NCBI GenBank assembly: GCA_937873175.1
Contig: CALMVT010000434.1
Span: 19,603-76,134 of the forward strand
Reading direction: 5' to 3'
Length of the DNA stretch: 56,532 nucleotides
Source: an uncultured Acetobacteraceae bacterium
GTDB lineage: Bacteria; Pseudomonadota; Alphaproteobacteria; Acetobacterales; Acetobacteraceae
The notes below the pieces were generated by a model. It did not search any database, was not told where the DNA came from, and saw nothing but the letters and a program-made list of their open reading frames with translations. This document shows, piece by piece, positions 36,760 through 47,164 of this stretch. The stretch's first letter is position 1; each line of letters opens with the position of its first letter. The position numbers and the translations under genes were made by a program.

Positions 36760-37305
36760 ATGGGCGTTTCGCGACGGGCAGCATTGATCGGCGGTGCGGC
36801 GCTGGCCGGCGTGGCGGCAGGCCCGGCACCTGCCACGGCGTGGTCGTTCGAGTTCCCGTCCATCGACGAAGGCACGCTCCGGCTGGCGGAGTTCCAGGGC
36901 AGGGTGTTGCTGGTCGTCAACACGGCCTCGTTCTGCGGCTTCACGCCGCAGTACCGCCAGTTGGAGGCTTTGCACCGGCGCTTGTCGCCGCAGGGGTTCG
37001 CGGTGATCGGAGTGCCCAGCCAGGACTTCGGCCAAGAGAGCGGGTCGAACGGCGAGGTAAAGGCGTTCTGCGAAGCGACGTTCGGCGTCGATTTCCCCAT
37101 GGCGGGCCTCGGCCACGTTCGCGGCGCCGATGCGTCGCCGTTCTACCGTTGGGTGCGCGAGCAGCGGCGATGGGAGCCGCAGTGGAACTTCAACAAGGTG
37201 CTGATCGGGCGGGACGGAAGTATTACCGGGACTTTTGGTTCGACGGATGAGCCGGATCGCGGCCACCTCGCCGCGGCGATCCAGGCGGCGATGACCCGAA
37301 CTTAA
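36760..37305 (+). CDS. Glutathione peroxidase family protein with twin-arginine-like signal
   Basis: MGVSRRAALIGGAALAGVAAG signal; VVNTASFCGFTPQYRQLEALHRR with Cys, not Sec. Confidence 0.9.
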   Translation: MGVSRRAALIGGAALAGVAAGPAPATAWSFEFPSIDEGTLRLAEFQGRVLLVVNTASFCGFTPQYRQLEALHRRLSPQGFAVIGVPSQDFGQESGSNGEVKAFCEATFGVDFPMAGLGHVRGADASPFYRWVREQRRWEPQWNFNKVLIGRDGSITGTFGSTDEPDRGHLAAAIQAAMTRT

Positions 37306-37955
37306 AGCGGTGGGGCCTCGCCTGCGATCCGCGTCACCAGGTTGAACACCACCTGCTCAAACATCTCGCGTGTCAGCAGCCCGGTGTTCGTGTTGTAACG
37401 TGAGACATGGTAGCTGTCCGCCAGCAACAGGCCGTCCGGTAACTCGGTCACGTTCCCATGCCGGAAACGGATGCGGGTCGCGGGGAAGCCGCAAGCACGC
37501 AGGACCGCCGCATGGGCCAGGACGCCCAATGCCAAGACGGCCCTAAGTTTCGGCAGGGCTTTCAATTCCGCAGCGAGGAAGCGGTTGCAGGTGCGCACCT
37601 CGACGGGCTGAGGAAGGTTGGCGGGCGGCACGCAGCGCACGGCGTTCACCACGCGGCAATCGTGGAGTTGCATGCCGTCGTCCGGCCGGGCGTCATACAT
37701 GCCGGTCGCCAGGCGGAAACGGGTCAAGGTCTCGTAGAGCAGGATGCCGGCATGGTCACCGGTGAACGGCCGCCCAGTCCGGTTGGCGCCCTTGACGCCG
37801 GGCGCCATGCCGACAACCAGGATAGAAGCGTCGGGATCGCCGAGGCTCGGGACGGGACCATTGAACCAGTCGGGGTGGCTCTGCTGATTGGCATGGCGAT
37901 AAGCCACGAGCCGAGGGCAGAGCGGACAATCGCGTGGGGGCTGCTCAATCGGCAT
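37302..37955 (-). CDS. Uracil-DNA glycosylase, 4Fe-4S family (family 5/UDGb-like)
   Basis: CPLCPRLVAYR; GMAPGVKGANRTGRPFTGDHAG; DSYHVSRYNTNTGLLT; four cysteines. Confidence 0.88.
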   Translation of the reverse strand: MPIEQPPRDCPLCPRLVAYRHANQQSHPDWFNGPVPSLGDPDASILVVGMAPGVKGANRTGRPFTGDHAGILLYETLTRFRLATGMYDARPDDGMQLHDCRVVNAVRCVPPANLPQPVEVRTCNRFLAAELKALPKLRAVLALGVLAHAAVLRACGFPATRIRFRHGNVTELPDGLLLADSYHVSRYNTNTGLLTREMFEQVVFNLVTRIAGEAPPL

Positions 37956-38041
37956 CGGAACGGCAGGGGGTGTTGTCGTGCATGGTGAAGCGGCATGCCG
38001 GCCTCCACGTGAACGGTCAAGCCTTGATGGGGGCTTGTAGG

Positions 38042-38539
38042 ATGTTTCAGACGATCCTGGTTGCGATCGGCGCCAACCTCGCTTCGGCCGCGGGGCGCAC
38101 CCCGATGGAAACCTGCCAATGGGCGGCCGGGCAGCTTGGGCAGATCCCTGGCCTTGAGCTACGGGGGGTGTCGCGCTGGTTCGCCACCCAGCCGATCCCC
38201 GCGTCGGATCAGCCGCGCTTCGTCAACGGCGCGGCCTGGCTGAGCGGCGCCGCTGAGCCTTGCCGCATGCTGGAGGTGCTGCACGCAATCGAGGCGGACG
38301 CGGGCCGGGTTCGCGGCGGGCCGAACGCGGCCCGGACCTTGGACCTTGACCTGTTGGCGATGGACGACTTCGTGGTGGCGACGCCGAACCTCGTCTTGCC
38401 GCATCCGCGGCTGCAGGATCGCGCGTTCGTGCTGGCGCCGCTTCAGGACATCCGACCGAATTGGATCCATCCCGTGCTTCGCCTGAGCGTCACCACAATG
38501 CTGGCGGCGGTGTCGGGCCAGGATGTCCAGGCATTGTAA
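38042..38539 (+). CDS. folK: 2-amino-4-hydroxy-6-hydroxymethyldihydropteridine pyrophosphokinase
   Basis: VAIGANLAS...; [37 protein letters not shown]. Confidence 0.92.
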   Translation: MFQTILVAIGANLASAAGRTPMETCQWAAGQLGQIPGLELRGVSRWFATQPIPASDQPRFVNGAAWLSGAAEPCRMLEVLHAIEADAGRVRGGPNAARTLDLDLLAMDDFVVATPNLVLPHPRLQDRAFVLAPLQDIRPNWIHPVLRLSVTTMLAAVSGQDVQAL

Positions 38540-38612
38540 CCAGCCCTTGCTGAACGGGTTGCCCTCGCTTAAATGGATTGCTCAACCGATATCAATGGTG
38601 GAGGCCGGACGC

Positions 38613-39014
38613 ATGGCGCGCGTGACCGTAGAAGATTGCGTTCAAAAAGTTCCAAACCGGTTTGAGCTTGTCTTGCTCGCCGCGCAGCGTGCCCGCAACT
38701 TGAGCCGCGGCGAGGAACTGACGATTGACCGCGACAATGACAAGAACCCGGTGGTGGCCCTGCGCGAGATCGCCGAAGAGACGGTCGCGTTGCCGCTGTT
38801 GGAGCAAGACCTGATTAAGTCGCTGTCCCGCTCGCCGGAGCCGGAGCCTGCGGACGAGGAAGTGCTGGACCTGATTCCGACAGACCAGAACATTTTCGGC
38901 TTGCAAGACGTGTCGGCCGAGGAAGAAGCTTCGGCGATGCCGATTGGCGATCTTTCCCCAGACGATATCGAGGCTGCTATCGAGGCGGAGCTTGGCGGCC
39001 GTTCCCGCCGCTGA
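38613..39014 (+). CDS. rpoZ: RNA polymerase omega subunit
   Basis: [33 protein letters not shown]...[14 protein letters not shown]. Confidence 0.96.
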   Translation: MARVTVEDCVQKVPNRFELVLLAAQRARNLSRGEELTIDRDNDKNPVVALREIAEETVALPLLEQDLIKSLSRSPEPEPADEEVLDLIPTDQNIFGLQDVSAEEEASAMPIGDLSPDDIEAAIEAELGGRSRR

Positions 39015-39035
39015 ACGAAATCTAACGAATGGGGG

Positions 39036-41303
39036 GTGGCCGTGACGGGCCGAACGCCACGCCCCTTCCGCGCGCCCGAAGGTCTGGCGTCGTCCGACAC
39101 GCGCTCCGACCTTGCCAAGCCCGGTAACCTAACTGAGTGCCGGTCTAGGCTTACCGGAAAGATATTGGCCTACGATCCCAAGGCGGATACGGGCCTACTT
39201 GATGCTGCCTATGCGGTCGCTGCGCAGGCCCATGGACAGCAGACCCGGGAAAACGGCGACCCGTATATCACGCATCCCATTGCGGTGGCCGAGATCCTGG
39301 CGGGGTATCGCCTGGACACGGCAAGCATCGCGACCGCTTTGCTACATGACGTCATCGAAGACACCTCGGTCACGCTTCCCGTGTTGGAACGGCAGTTCGG
39401 CCCATCCATTGGCGGCTTGGTGGACGGCGTCACCAAGCTGACACGGCTGGAGCTGCAATCGGACCGAACCAAGCAGGCGGAGAACTTCCGCAAGCTGGTC
39501 TTGGCCATGAGCAAGGACATCCGCGTTCTGCTGGTGAAGCTGGCTGACCGCCTGCATAACATGCGGACGCTGCACTACGTGCAAAGCCCCGAACGCCGAA
39601 TGCGCACGGCGCGGGAAACGATGGAAATTTATGCGCCGCTTGCCGAGCGGATCGGTATGGATGCGCTGAAAACCGAGCTGCAGACGTTGGCGTTTGAGCA
39701 GATCGAGCCGGAAGCGTTCGATACGATTAAGGCCCGGCTCAACTTCCTGCGCGGCCAGGGCGCGGACGTAATCGAGGAGGTGCGAGAGGAGCTGCAACGC
39801 ATCTGCGCCGAAGGGGGCGCCGCGCCTCTTGAGATTACTGGGCGCGAGAAGTCGCCCTACTCGATTTGGGAGAAGATGCAGCGCCGCAACGTGGCGTTCG
39901 AGCAGTTGTCGGACATCATGGCGTTCCGTGTGGTGATGCCGTCACGCGATGCCTGCTACATCGCCTTGGGCGCGGTTCACGCCGCGTATCCGGTAATCGC
40001 CGGACGGTTCAAGGATTATATCTCAACGCCGAAATCGAACGGCTACCGTAGCCTGCATACCGGCGTGACGTTGCGGGAGCCGCGCAACCAGAAGATCGAG
40101 GTGCAGATCCGCACGGCCGACATGCACGCGGTGGCCGAAAACGGGGTGGCGGCACATTGGCTGTATAAGCAGCAGGATGCCTCGTCCAGCGAGCTGCAGC
40201 GGTTCCGCTGGGTGCAAGACTTGTTGGAAATTTTGGAGAATTCACAGGCGGCGGATGAGTTCCTGGAGAACACCAAGCTTGAGCTGTACCAGGACCAGGT
40301 GTTCTGCTTCACGCCGAAGGGTCAACTGATCGAGCTGCCGCGGGGGGCAACCAGCATCGACTTCGCTTATGCCGTGCACAGCCAGGTTGGCGACAAGTGC
40401 GTGGGTGCCAAGGTGAACGGGCGGCTACTGCCGCTTCGGCACGAGTTGCAGAACGGCGACCAGGTCGAGATTATGACGGCGCGCGACGGCGTGCCGTCGC
40501 CGGCGTGGGAGCGGTTCGTCGTCACCGGCAAGGCGCGGGCGCGCATCCGGCGCTATATCGCTCAGCAGCAGCGGCAAAACCACCTTGATGCAGGCCGGGC
40601 CGCGCTGGCCAAGGCATTCCGGCAAGAAGGCTTGGACGGGTCGGAGAAGGTGCTGGAGGCCGGGCTGAAGGGCCTCAAAGCAGCATCGCTGGATGACCTG
40701 TATGTCATGGTAGGCAACGGCAACGTCGGGCCGAAGGATGTCGTGCATGCAGCTTATCCGGAACTGCGGCAGGCGCCCCGGGCGCCGCGCATGCTACCAA
40801 GCCTGCCGCCGCGGCCCGGCCGGGTGTCGGCGCGTGGCGGCGGCATCCCGATCACCGGGCTGGTTGCCGGCATGGCGGTGCACTATGCCGGGTGCTGCCA
40901 CCCGTTGCCGGGGGACCAGATCGTCGGCATCGTCACGACCGGCAAGGGCGTCACAATCCATACGAGGAACTGCCAAACCCTTGAAAGCTTTGCCGCGACG
41001 CCCGAACGCTTCATTGACGTCGGCTGGGAAACGCCTTTGCCCCTCGCGGGCGGCAAGGCGGTGACCCATACCGGCCGGATCAGCGCCGTTGCCGTGAACC
41101 AGCCGAGCACGCTTGCAAGCCTGACCAACGCCGTCGCCAAGCACGAAGGGGCAGTGACGAACCTTAAGATCACCAACCGCCAGCAGGACTTTTTCGAGGT
41201 CGTTTTGGATGTGGAGGTGCGGGATCTCCGGCATTTGTCGAACGTGATCGCTGGGCTGCGGGCGGCCAGCGGGGTGACTCAGGTCGAGCGGGCGCGGGGC
41301 TGA
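39036..41303 (+). CDS. Bifunctional (p)ppGpp synthetase/hydrolase (RelA/SpoT, Rsh)
   Basis: HD domain [14 protein letters not shown]; synthetase [23 protein letters not shown] and ACT regions. Confidence 0.95.
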   Translation: MAVTGRTPRPFRAPEGLASSDTRSDLAKPGNLTECRSRLTGKILAYDPKADTGLLDAAYAVAAQAHGQQTRENGDPYITHPIAVAEILAGYRLDTASIATALLHDVIEDTSVTLPVLERQFGPSIGGLVDGVTKLTRLELQSDRTKQAENFRKLVLAMSKDIRVLLVKLADRLHNMRTLHYVQSPERRMRTARETMEIYAPLAERIGMDALKTELQTLAFEQIEPEAFDTIKARLNFLRGQGADVIEEVREELQRICAEGGAAPLEITGREKSPYSIWEKMQRRNVAFEQLSDIMAFRVVMPSRDACYIALGAVHAAYPVIAGRFKDYISTPKSNGYRSLHTGVTLREPRNQKIEVQIRTADMHAVAENGVAAHWLYKQQDASSSELQRFRWVQDLLEILENSQAADEFLENTKLELYQDQVFCFTPKGQLIELPRGATSIDFAYAVHSQVGDKCVGAKVNGRLLPLRHELQNGDQVEIMTARDGVPSPAWERFVVTGKARARIRRYIAQQQRQNHLDAGRAALAKAFRQEGLDGSEKVLEAGLKGLKAASLDDLYVMVGNGNVGPKDVVHAAYPELRQAPRAPRMLPSLPPRPGRVSARGGGIPITGLVAGMAVHYAGCCHPLPGDQIVGIVTTGKGVTIHTRNCQTLESFAATPERFIDVGWETPLPLAGGKAVTHTGRISAVAVNQPSTLASLTNAVAKHEGAVTNLKITNRQQDFFEVVLDVEVRDLRHLSNVIAGLRAASGVTQVERARG

Positions 41304-41304
41304 C

Positions 41305-41721
41305 TTGATTTTGGGGCTTGGCTCGGACCTTTGCGACATTCGGCGGATCGAGGCGGTGATGGCCAGGTTCGGCGACCGATTCCTTGAGCGCGTGTTCACG
41401 CCGGTTGAGCGCGCACGCGCGTTGCGGCGCACCGCCAGTCTGCATGCGCCTACCTTCGCCAAGCGGTTCGCAGCCAAGGAGGCATGCGCCAAGGCGCTTG
41501 GCACCGGGTTCCGGTTGGGTGTCTTCCATTCGGATATGGGCGTGGTGAACCTTCCATCGGGCCAGCCGACATTGGCGCTGACCGGAGGGGCGCAGGCCCG
41601 CCTGCTCGCGATGGTGCCACCCGGGATGCGGCCAGCGATGGCGTTGACGGTGACAGACGAGTATCCTTATGCGTTCGCCCAGGTGGTGATCTCGGCGCTG
41701 CCTGTGGCCAGGGTTCCTTGA
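41305..41721 (+). CDS. acpS: Holo-[acyl-carrier-protein] synthase (TTG start)
   Basis: [52 protein letters not shown]. Confidence 0.94.
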   Translation: MILGLGSDLCDIRRIEAVMARFGDRFLERVFTPVERARALRRTASLHAPTFAKRFAAKEACAKALGTGFRLGVFHSDMGVVNLPSGQPTLALTGGAQARLLAMVPPGMRPAMALTVTDEYPYAFAQVVISALPVARVP

Positions 41722-41781
41722 CACGGCGGGGCGGCGTTGGCTTGATCCCGCCATTCCTGTGAACCGGATCACCTCTGCATA

Positions 41782-42522
41782 ATGGCGAAGCAAAAACCAG
41801 GTGGCTTGGTCGACAACATCAAGACCATCTTCTATGCCGGCCTGATCGCGGTCGGCATCCGTACCGTCGCGTTTGAACCTTTCAACATCCCATCCGGCTC
41901 GATGATCCCGACGCTGCTGATCGGCGATTATCTGTTCGTGTCGAAGTACAGCTATGGCTATTCCCGGTATTCGATCCCGTTCGCGCCAAACCTGTTCAAT
42001 GGGCGGATCTTTGGTCGGATGCCGGACCGCGGGGACATCGCAGTGTTCAAGTGGCCTCGCGACAACCAGACCGACTACATCAAGCGTATCGTCGGCCTGC
42101 CCGGTGATCGCATCCAGATGAAGTCCGGCCAACTTTACATCAACGGCACCCTTGTGCCGCGCCAGGCCGCTGGCGACTACGCGGACGACGAGCAGGGATC
42201 GCGCACGATCGCCCGGCTTTATATGGAAACGTTGCCGGGTGGCCTGCAACACGACATCATCAAAATGTATGAGGAGGGCGGGCTGAACAGCACGCCAGAG
42301 TTCAAGGTGCCTGATGGCCACGTATTCGCCATGGGCGACAATCGGGACAATTCCAGCGATAGCCGCGACCCTGGCGGCGGCGTGGGCTTTGTGCCGGTTG
42401 AAAACCTGGTGGGCCGCGCAGAGTTCATCTTTTTCTCGGTCGACGGCTGGGCGCCGTGGTGGAAAGTCTGGGACTGGCCGTTTGAGATCCGCTGGAACCG
42501 GCTGCTGCACGGCATCACTTGA
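41782..42522 (+). CDS. lepB: Signal peptidase I
   Basis: FNIPSGSMIPTLLIGDYLFVSKYSYG; DYIKRIVGLPGDRI; MGDNRDNSSDSR. Confidence 0.96.
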   Translation: MAKQKPGGLVDNIKTIFYAGLIAVGIRTVAFEPFNIPSGSMIPTLLIGDYLFVSKYSYGYSRYSIPFAPNLFNGRIFGRMPDRGDIAVFKWPRDNQTDYIKRIVGLPGDRIQMKSGQLYINGTLVPRQAAGDYADDEQGSRTIARLYMETLPGGLQHDIIKMYEEGGLNSTPEFKVPDGHVFAMGDNRDNSSDSRDPGGGVGFVPVENLVGRAEFIFFSVDGWAPWWKVWDWPFEIRWNRLLHGIT

Positions 42523-43253
42523 CCGGCACAGAGGACGAACCCTCGCCTGATCCGGCTGTCCAGTTTCGGGCGGCTGAGGCCATTCTCGGCCACAACTTCG
42601 CCCGTCCCACCCTGCTGCATGAGGCACTGACCCACCGTTCGGCCGCGCATGGCCGACGCGGCCAGCTTCGCCGGGGAGAGCGGCGCGGCGTCGGTTCCAA
42701 CGAGCGGTTGGAGTTCATCGGTGACCGCGTGCTAGGCCTGGTCATGGCGGATTGGCTGATTGAACGATTTCCCGACGAGCAGGAAGGCGAGTTGGGTCCG
42801 CGGCACGCGCATTTGGTGTCGCGCAAGGTGCTGGCATCCATTGCCGAAACAGCCGGGCTGTCGGAGGCGTTGGCGGTCGCGCCGAATGAGGCGCGGGCCG
42901 GCGTGGGGCAGCTCGCCAACGTGTTGGCCGACGCGATGGAAGCGATGATCGGGGCGCTTTATCTTGATGCCGGGCTGCCGGCGGCGCAGCGGTTCGTGCG
43001 GCAGGCTTGGCAACCGGTGATGGCTGCGCTCGTGCTGCCGCCGAAGGACCCGAAAACCGCGCTGCAGGAATTGCTGATGGCGCGGCGGCTCGCGCTGCCC
43101 ATCTACCAAGTGGTGAACCGAAGCGGCCCGTCGCACGCGCCTGAGTTCGTCATCAGCGTGTCGGCGTGCGACCAGACGGGCACTGGACGTGCCGGCAGCA
43201 AACGCTTGGCCGAGCGCCTCGCGGCCGCCGATTTGCTTGAAAGGTTGACATGA
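42519..43253 (+). CDS. rnc: Ribonuclease III (TTG start overlapping the lepB stop)
   Basis: LHEALTHRSA; SNERLEFIGDRVLGLVMAD; DAMEAMIGALYLDAG; dsRBD. Confidence 0.95.
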   Translation: MTGTEDEPSPDPAVQFRAAEAILGHNFARPTLLHEALTHRSAAHGRRGQLRRGERRGVGSNERLEFIGDRVLGLVMADWLIERFPDEQEGELGPRHAHLVSRKVLASIAETAGLSEALAVAPNEARAGVGQLANVLADAMEAMIGALYLDAGLPAAQRFVRQAWQPVMAALVLPPKDPKTALQELLMARRLALPIYQVVNRSGPSHAPEFVISVSACDQTGTGRAGSKRLAERLAAADLLERLT

Positions 43254-44179
43254 CCGACCGGCCCGACACTTCTGGCACGGAGCATCTTGAGCCGCGCTGC
43301 GGTTTTGTCGCCATCGTGGGCGCGCCCAATGCCGGCAAGTCCACGTTGCTGAACCGGTTGACCGGCGCCAAGCTGTCCATCGTGACGCCTAAGGCGCAGA
43401 CGACGCGGTTCCGCGTGCTCGGCATTCTGATGCGCGGGCCGAGCCAAATCCTATTGGTCGATACGCCCGGCATCTTCCGCCCGCGCCGAAAGCTGGACCG
43501 CGCCATGGTCAAAGCAGCTTGGACGGGGGCGGAGGACGCGGACCTCACGCTGTTGCTGGTCGATGCCAAGGCGGGCGCGACAGAGGGGGTGCTCACTATC
43601 GCCCGGCAGATCGCGGAGCGGGGACGCCGCACTTGGATGGTGCTGAACAAGATCGACCTGATCGCAGCACACACCTTGCTGCCGCTTACCGCCCAACTGA
43701 GCGCGATCCTGCCGGCCGAGCAGACCTTCATGGTCAGCGCCGCGACCGGCGGCGGGCTGGACCGCTTGCTGGATGCCTTGGCGGCCGGGGTGCCACCCGG
43801 GCCGCACCTTTACCCCGACGACGACCTGACCGACCTACCGGACCGGTTGCTGGCGGCCGAGCTGGTGCGGGAGCAGATTTTCCTGCAAATCCAGGAGGAG
43901 ATTCCCTACGGCACCACGGTCGAAACGGAAAGCTGGCAGGAGAAGGCGGACGGCTCGGTGCGGGTGGATGCGACGATCTATGTCGCGCGGGCCGGGCACA
44001 AGGCGATCCTGATCGGGGCCGGGGGCGGGCGCATCAAGGAGATCGGCGCCCGTGCCCGCAAGGAACTGACCAGCCTGCTCGAACGCCCGGTGCACCTGTT
44101 TCTGAACGTGAAGGAACGCGCCGGCTGGGACGAGGAGGGCGCGCGGCTGCGGGCCATCGGCCTCGACGACACGGCGTAG
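43250..44179 (+). CDS. era: GTPase Era
   Basis: GFVAIVGAPNAGKSTLLNRLTGAKLSIVTPKAQTTR; KH domain KAILIGAGGGRIKEIGARARKEL. Confidence 0.97.
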   Translation: MTDRPDTSGTEHLEPRCGFVAIVGAPNAGKSTLLNRLTGAKLSIVTPKAQTTRFRVLGILMRGPSQILLVDTPGIFRPRRKLDRAMVKAAWTGAEDADLTLLLVDAKAGATEGVLTIARQIAERGRRTWMVLNKIDLIAAHTLLPLTAQLSAILPAEQTFMVSAATGGGLDRLLDALAAGVPPGPHLYPDDDLTDLPDRLLAAELVREQIFLQIQEEIPYGTTVETESWQEKADGSVRVDATIYVARAGHKAILIGAGGGRIKEIGARARKELTSLLERPVHLFLNVKERAGWDEEGARLRAIGLDDTA

Positions 44180-44187
44180 CATCGCCG

Positions 44188-44919
44188 ATGGAGTGGCAGG
44201 CGCCCGCCATTGTCCTGGCCGCCCGCCCGCACAGCGAGGGCGACGCGCTGGTTACGGTGCTGACGGAGAGCCACGGGCGGCACCACGGCCTCGCCCGCGG
44301 CGGCAGTTCCCGGGCGCAAGCCCCGACTTGGCAGCCCGGCAACCTCGTGCAGGCGCGATGGGTCGCCCGGCTTCCGGACCAGTTGGGGTCCATGACGGCG
44401 GAACTGGTGCATCCCGGCGCGGCGCTGGCGATGGACGACGCCTTGTCGCTTGCCATGCTGTCCTCCGCCTGCGCCGTGGCGGAGGGCGCCTTGCCGGAAC
44501 GCGAGCCGCATCCGAAGGTGTTCGCCGGTCTGGTGCAGTCGATTGCCGGGCTGGCGCGGGGGCCGGACTCGCTGACGGACCTCGTGCGTTGGGAGGTCGT
44601 GCTGCTGGCGGAACTCGGCTACGGGCTGGACCTTTCGGCCTGCGCGGTGTCCGGAGCGACAGCCGGGCTGGCCTGGGTATCGCCGAAGACTGGCCGCGCG
44701 GTGTCGGACGAGGCGGCGGGCGAGTGGCGGCCGCGCTTGCTGCGCCTGCCGGGCTTCCTTGTAGGCGGCAACACGGCGTCCGCCGAGGATTGGCGGGACG
44801 GCCTCACGCTAACTGGGCATTTCCTGGAGCGGGACGCCTTCGGGCATCAGCACCGACCGTTGCCGCCGGCGCGGCACATGCTGTACGACCGAGTTTCGGC
44901 CTTGGCGACGAGTCCGTAG
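44188..44919 (+). CDS. recO: DNA repair protein RecO
   Basis: MEWQAPAIVLAARPHSEGDALVTVLTESHGRHHGLARGGSS; FRWVQ/WEVVLLAELGYGLDLSACAVSG-type RecO body. Confidence 0.92.
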   Translation: MEWQAPAIVLAARPHSEGDALVTVLTESHGRHHGLARGGSSRAQAPTWQPGNLVQARWVARLPDQLGSMTAELVHPGAALAMDDALSLAMLSSACAVAEGALPEREPHPKVFAGLVQSIAGLARGPDSLTDLVRWEVVLLAELGYGLDLSACAVSGATAGLAWVSPKTGRAVSDEAAGEWRPRLLRLPGFLVGGNTASAEDWRDGLTLTGHFLERDAFGHQHRPLPPARHMLYDRVSALATSP

Positions 44920-44930
44920 TTCTCTATATG
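44902..44930 (+). promoter_or_regulatory. Putative sigma70-type promoter for parC (TTGGCG-N17-TATATG)
   Basis: -35-like TTGGCG 44902-44907, -10-like TATATG 44925-44930, 17-nt spacer. Confidence 0.45.
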
Positions 44931-44933
44931 TTC
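44919..44933. promoter_or_regulatory. LexA (SOS) box upstream of parC
   Basis: GTTCTCTATATGTTC = perfect GTTC-N7-GTTC; covers the putative -10 and shares a base with the recO stop. Confidence 0.75.
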
Positions 44934-44950
44934 CAGACAGGAGAGCCGAG

Positions 44951-47164
44951 ATGCCTGATGACCTGGCCGGAACGATTGCCGACACGCCGCTCGCGGACGC
45001 GCTGAGCGAGCGCTACCTCGCCTATGCGCTGAGCACGATCATGTCGCGCAGCCTGCCGGACGTGCGCGACGGGCTGAAGCCCGTGCACCGGCGGCTGGTC
45101 TATGCCATGCACCAGTTGAAGCTTGACCCGGCCTCCGGTTTCAAGAAATGCGCCCGGGTCGTGGGCGACGTGATCGGCAAGTATCATCCGCACGGCGACG
45201 CTTCCGTCTATGAAGCGCTGGTCCGGCTGGCCCAGGAGTTTGCGGCGCGTTATCCGCTGATCGAGGGGCAGGGCAATTTCGGCAATATCGATGGCGATAA
45301 CCCCGCCGCGATGCGCTACACCGAGGCGCGTCTCACCGAGGTCGCGCAGACTCTGCTGTCCGGCATCGACGATGACGCCGTGGATTTCCGCGCGACCTAT
45401 GACGGGGAGGAGAACGAGCCGGTCGTGCTGCCGGGCGGGTTCCCGAACCTGCTGGCGAACGGGGCCGCAGGCATCGCGGTCGGCATGGCCACCAGCATTC
45501 CGCCGCACAACGCCGGCGAGGTCTGCGCCGCGGCGATCCACCTGATACAAAATCCTGAAGCGACAACGGCTGAGCTGCTGGCCCACATGCCCGGCCCGGA
45601 TTTCCCGACCGGCGGCACGCTGATCGAGGACCCGGCCGCCATCCTGCACGCCTACGAGGCCGGGCGCGGCGGCTTCCGCATGCGCGCCAAGTGGGAGATC
45701 GAACGGGGCAAGCACGGCGCCTGGCACGTCGTGGTCAGCGAGATCCCCTATCAGGTGCAGAAGGCTCGGCTGATCGAGCAGATCGCCGAGCTGCTGGAAG
45801 CCAAGAAGCTGCCATTTCTTGGCGACGTACGGGACGAAAGCACCGAGCAGGTGCGGCTGGTGCTGGAACCAAAGTCGCGCGGCGTGGAGCCGGAAGTGTT
45901 GATGGAAACCATGTTCCGCGCGACCGCGCTGGAAAGCCGGTTCCCGTTGAACATGAACGTGCTGACCGCCGACCGGACACCTATGGTCCTGGGGCTGCGC
46001 GGGGTGCTGCAGGCGTGGCTTGACCATCGGCAGGAGGTGCTGGTCCGCCGCTCCCGCCACCGTCTGGCCGCCATCGAGCGCCGCCTGGAGGTGTTGGACG
46101 GCTACCTGGCAGTGTTCCTGAACGTTGACGAGGTGATTCGGATCATTCGCGAGGAGGATCACCCAAAACCGGCCCTGGTCGCGCGCTTCACGCTGACCGA
46201 CCTGCAGGCGGAGTCGATCCTGAACATGCGACTGCGCTCGCTGCGGCGCTTGGAGGAGATGGAGATCCGGCGCGAGCACAAGGCGCTGTCGAAGGAGCGG
46301 CGGGAAGTCGAAGGGTTGCTGAAGGACGTGGCCCGGCGCTGGCGCAAGATCGAGGGCGAACTCACGGCGGTGCGGGACAAGTTCGGGGAGGGTGCGCTGG
46401 GCGCCCGGCGGACCGTGCTGGGCCAGGCGCCGCAGGTTGTCGAGGTGCATGCGGACAGCCTGATCGAACGGGAGCCGATCACCGTTGTCCTGTCCGACAA
46501 GGGCTGGATCCGGGCGGTGAAGGGCCACGTGGCCGAGGGCACAGAGCTGAAATTCAAGGAGGGCGACAAGCTGCGGCTTTTGCTGCCCTGCCACACCACA
46601 GACCGTCTGTGCCTGTTCGCCAGCAATGGCCGCGCGCATACCCTGCGGGCCGGCGACCTGCCGCGTGGGCGCGGCGACGGCCAGCCCATTCGCGTGCTGG
46701 CGGAACTGGGCGATGACGACGTTATTGCCTTGTTCGTTTGGCAGGACGGGCTGCGCTACCTGGTTGCGAGTTCTGCTGGCCGGGGCTTCATCGTCACCGC
46801 CCCAGACCTGCTGGCGGAAAAGCGCACCGGCAAGCAGGTGCTGAACGTGAAGCCCGGCGAGGCCGCGATGCTCTGCATCCTCGCGGAGGGCGACCACGTC
46901 GCGGTGATCGGCACTAGCCGCAAGCTGCTGGTATTCCCGCTGAGCGAGGTCCCGGAATTGTCCCGCGGGTCGGGCGTGCTGCTGCAGAAGTATCGGGAAG
47001 GCAAGCTAGCGGATGCCAAGGTGTTCCGGCTTGCCGATGGGCTGGCCTGGCGGCTGGGGGACAAGATGCGCACCGAGAGCCGGTTGCAGGACTGGATCGG
47101 TGCGCGGGGCCAGGCGGGGCGGATGCCCCCGACCGGCTTCCCGAAAACCGGTCGGTTCAGCTAA
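44951..47164 (+). CDS. parC: DNA topoisomerase IV subunit A
   Basis: ALSERYLAYALSTIMSRSLPDVRDGLKPVHRRLVYAM; NPAAMRYTEARLT active-site region. Confidence 0.96.
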   Translation: MPDDLAGTIADTPLADALSERYLAYALSTIMSRSLPDVRDGLKPVHRRLVYAMHQLKLDPASGFKKCARVVGDVIGKYHPHGDASVYEALVRLAQEFAARYPLIEGQGNFGNIDGDNPAAMRYTEARLTEVAQTLLSGIDDDAVDFRATYDGEENEPVVLPGGFPNLLANGAAGIAVGMATSIPPHNAGEVCAAAIHLIQNPEATTAELLAHMPGPDFPTGGTLIEDPAAILHAYEAGRGGFRMRAKWEIERGKHGAWHVVVSEIPYQVQKARLIEQIAELLEAKKLPFLGDVRDESTEQVRLVLEPKSRGVEPEVLMETMFRATALESRFPLNMNVLTADRTPMVLGLRGVLQAWLDHRQEVLVRRSRHRLAAIERRLEVLDGYLAVFLNVDEVIRIIREEDHPKPALVARFTLTDLQAESILNMRLRSLRRLEEMEIRREHKALSKERREVEGLLKDVARRWRKIEGELTAVRDKFGEGALGARRTVLGQAPQVVEVHADSLIEREPITVVLSDKGWIRAVKGHVAEGTELKFKEGDKLRLLLPCHTTDRLCLFASNGRAHTLRAGDLPRGRGDGQPIRVLAELGDDDVIALFVWQDGLRYLVASSAGRGFIVTAPDLLAEKRTGKQVLNVKPGEAAMLCILAEGDHVAVIGTSRKLLVFPLSEVPELSRGSGVLLQKYREGKLADAKVFRLADGLAWRLGDKMRTESRLQDWIGARGQAGRMPPTGFPKTGRFS

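Noticed and set aside
38641-38653. GTTC-N5-GTTC at the start of rpoZ, considered as a LexA box
   Set aside because: Wrong spacing and within coding sequence
44924-46897. 657-aa minus-strand ORF
   Set aside because: Antisense shadow of parC with no recognisable domain
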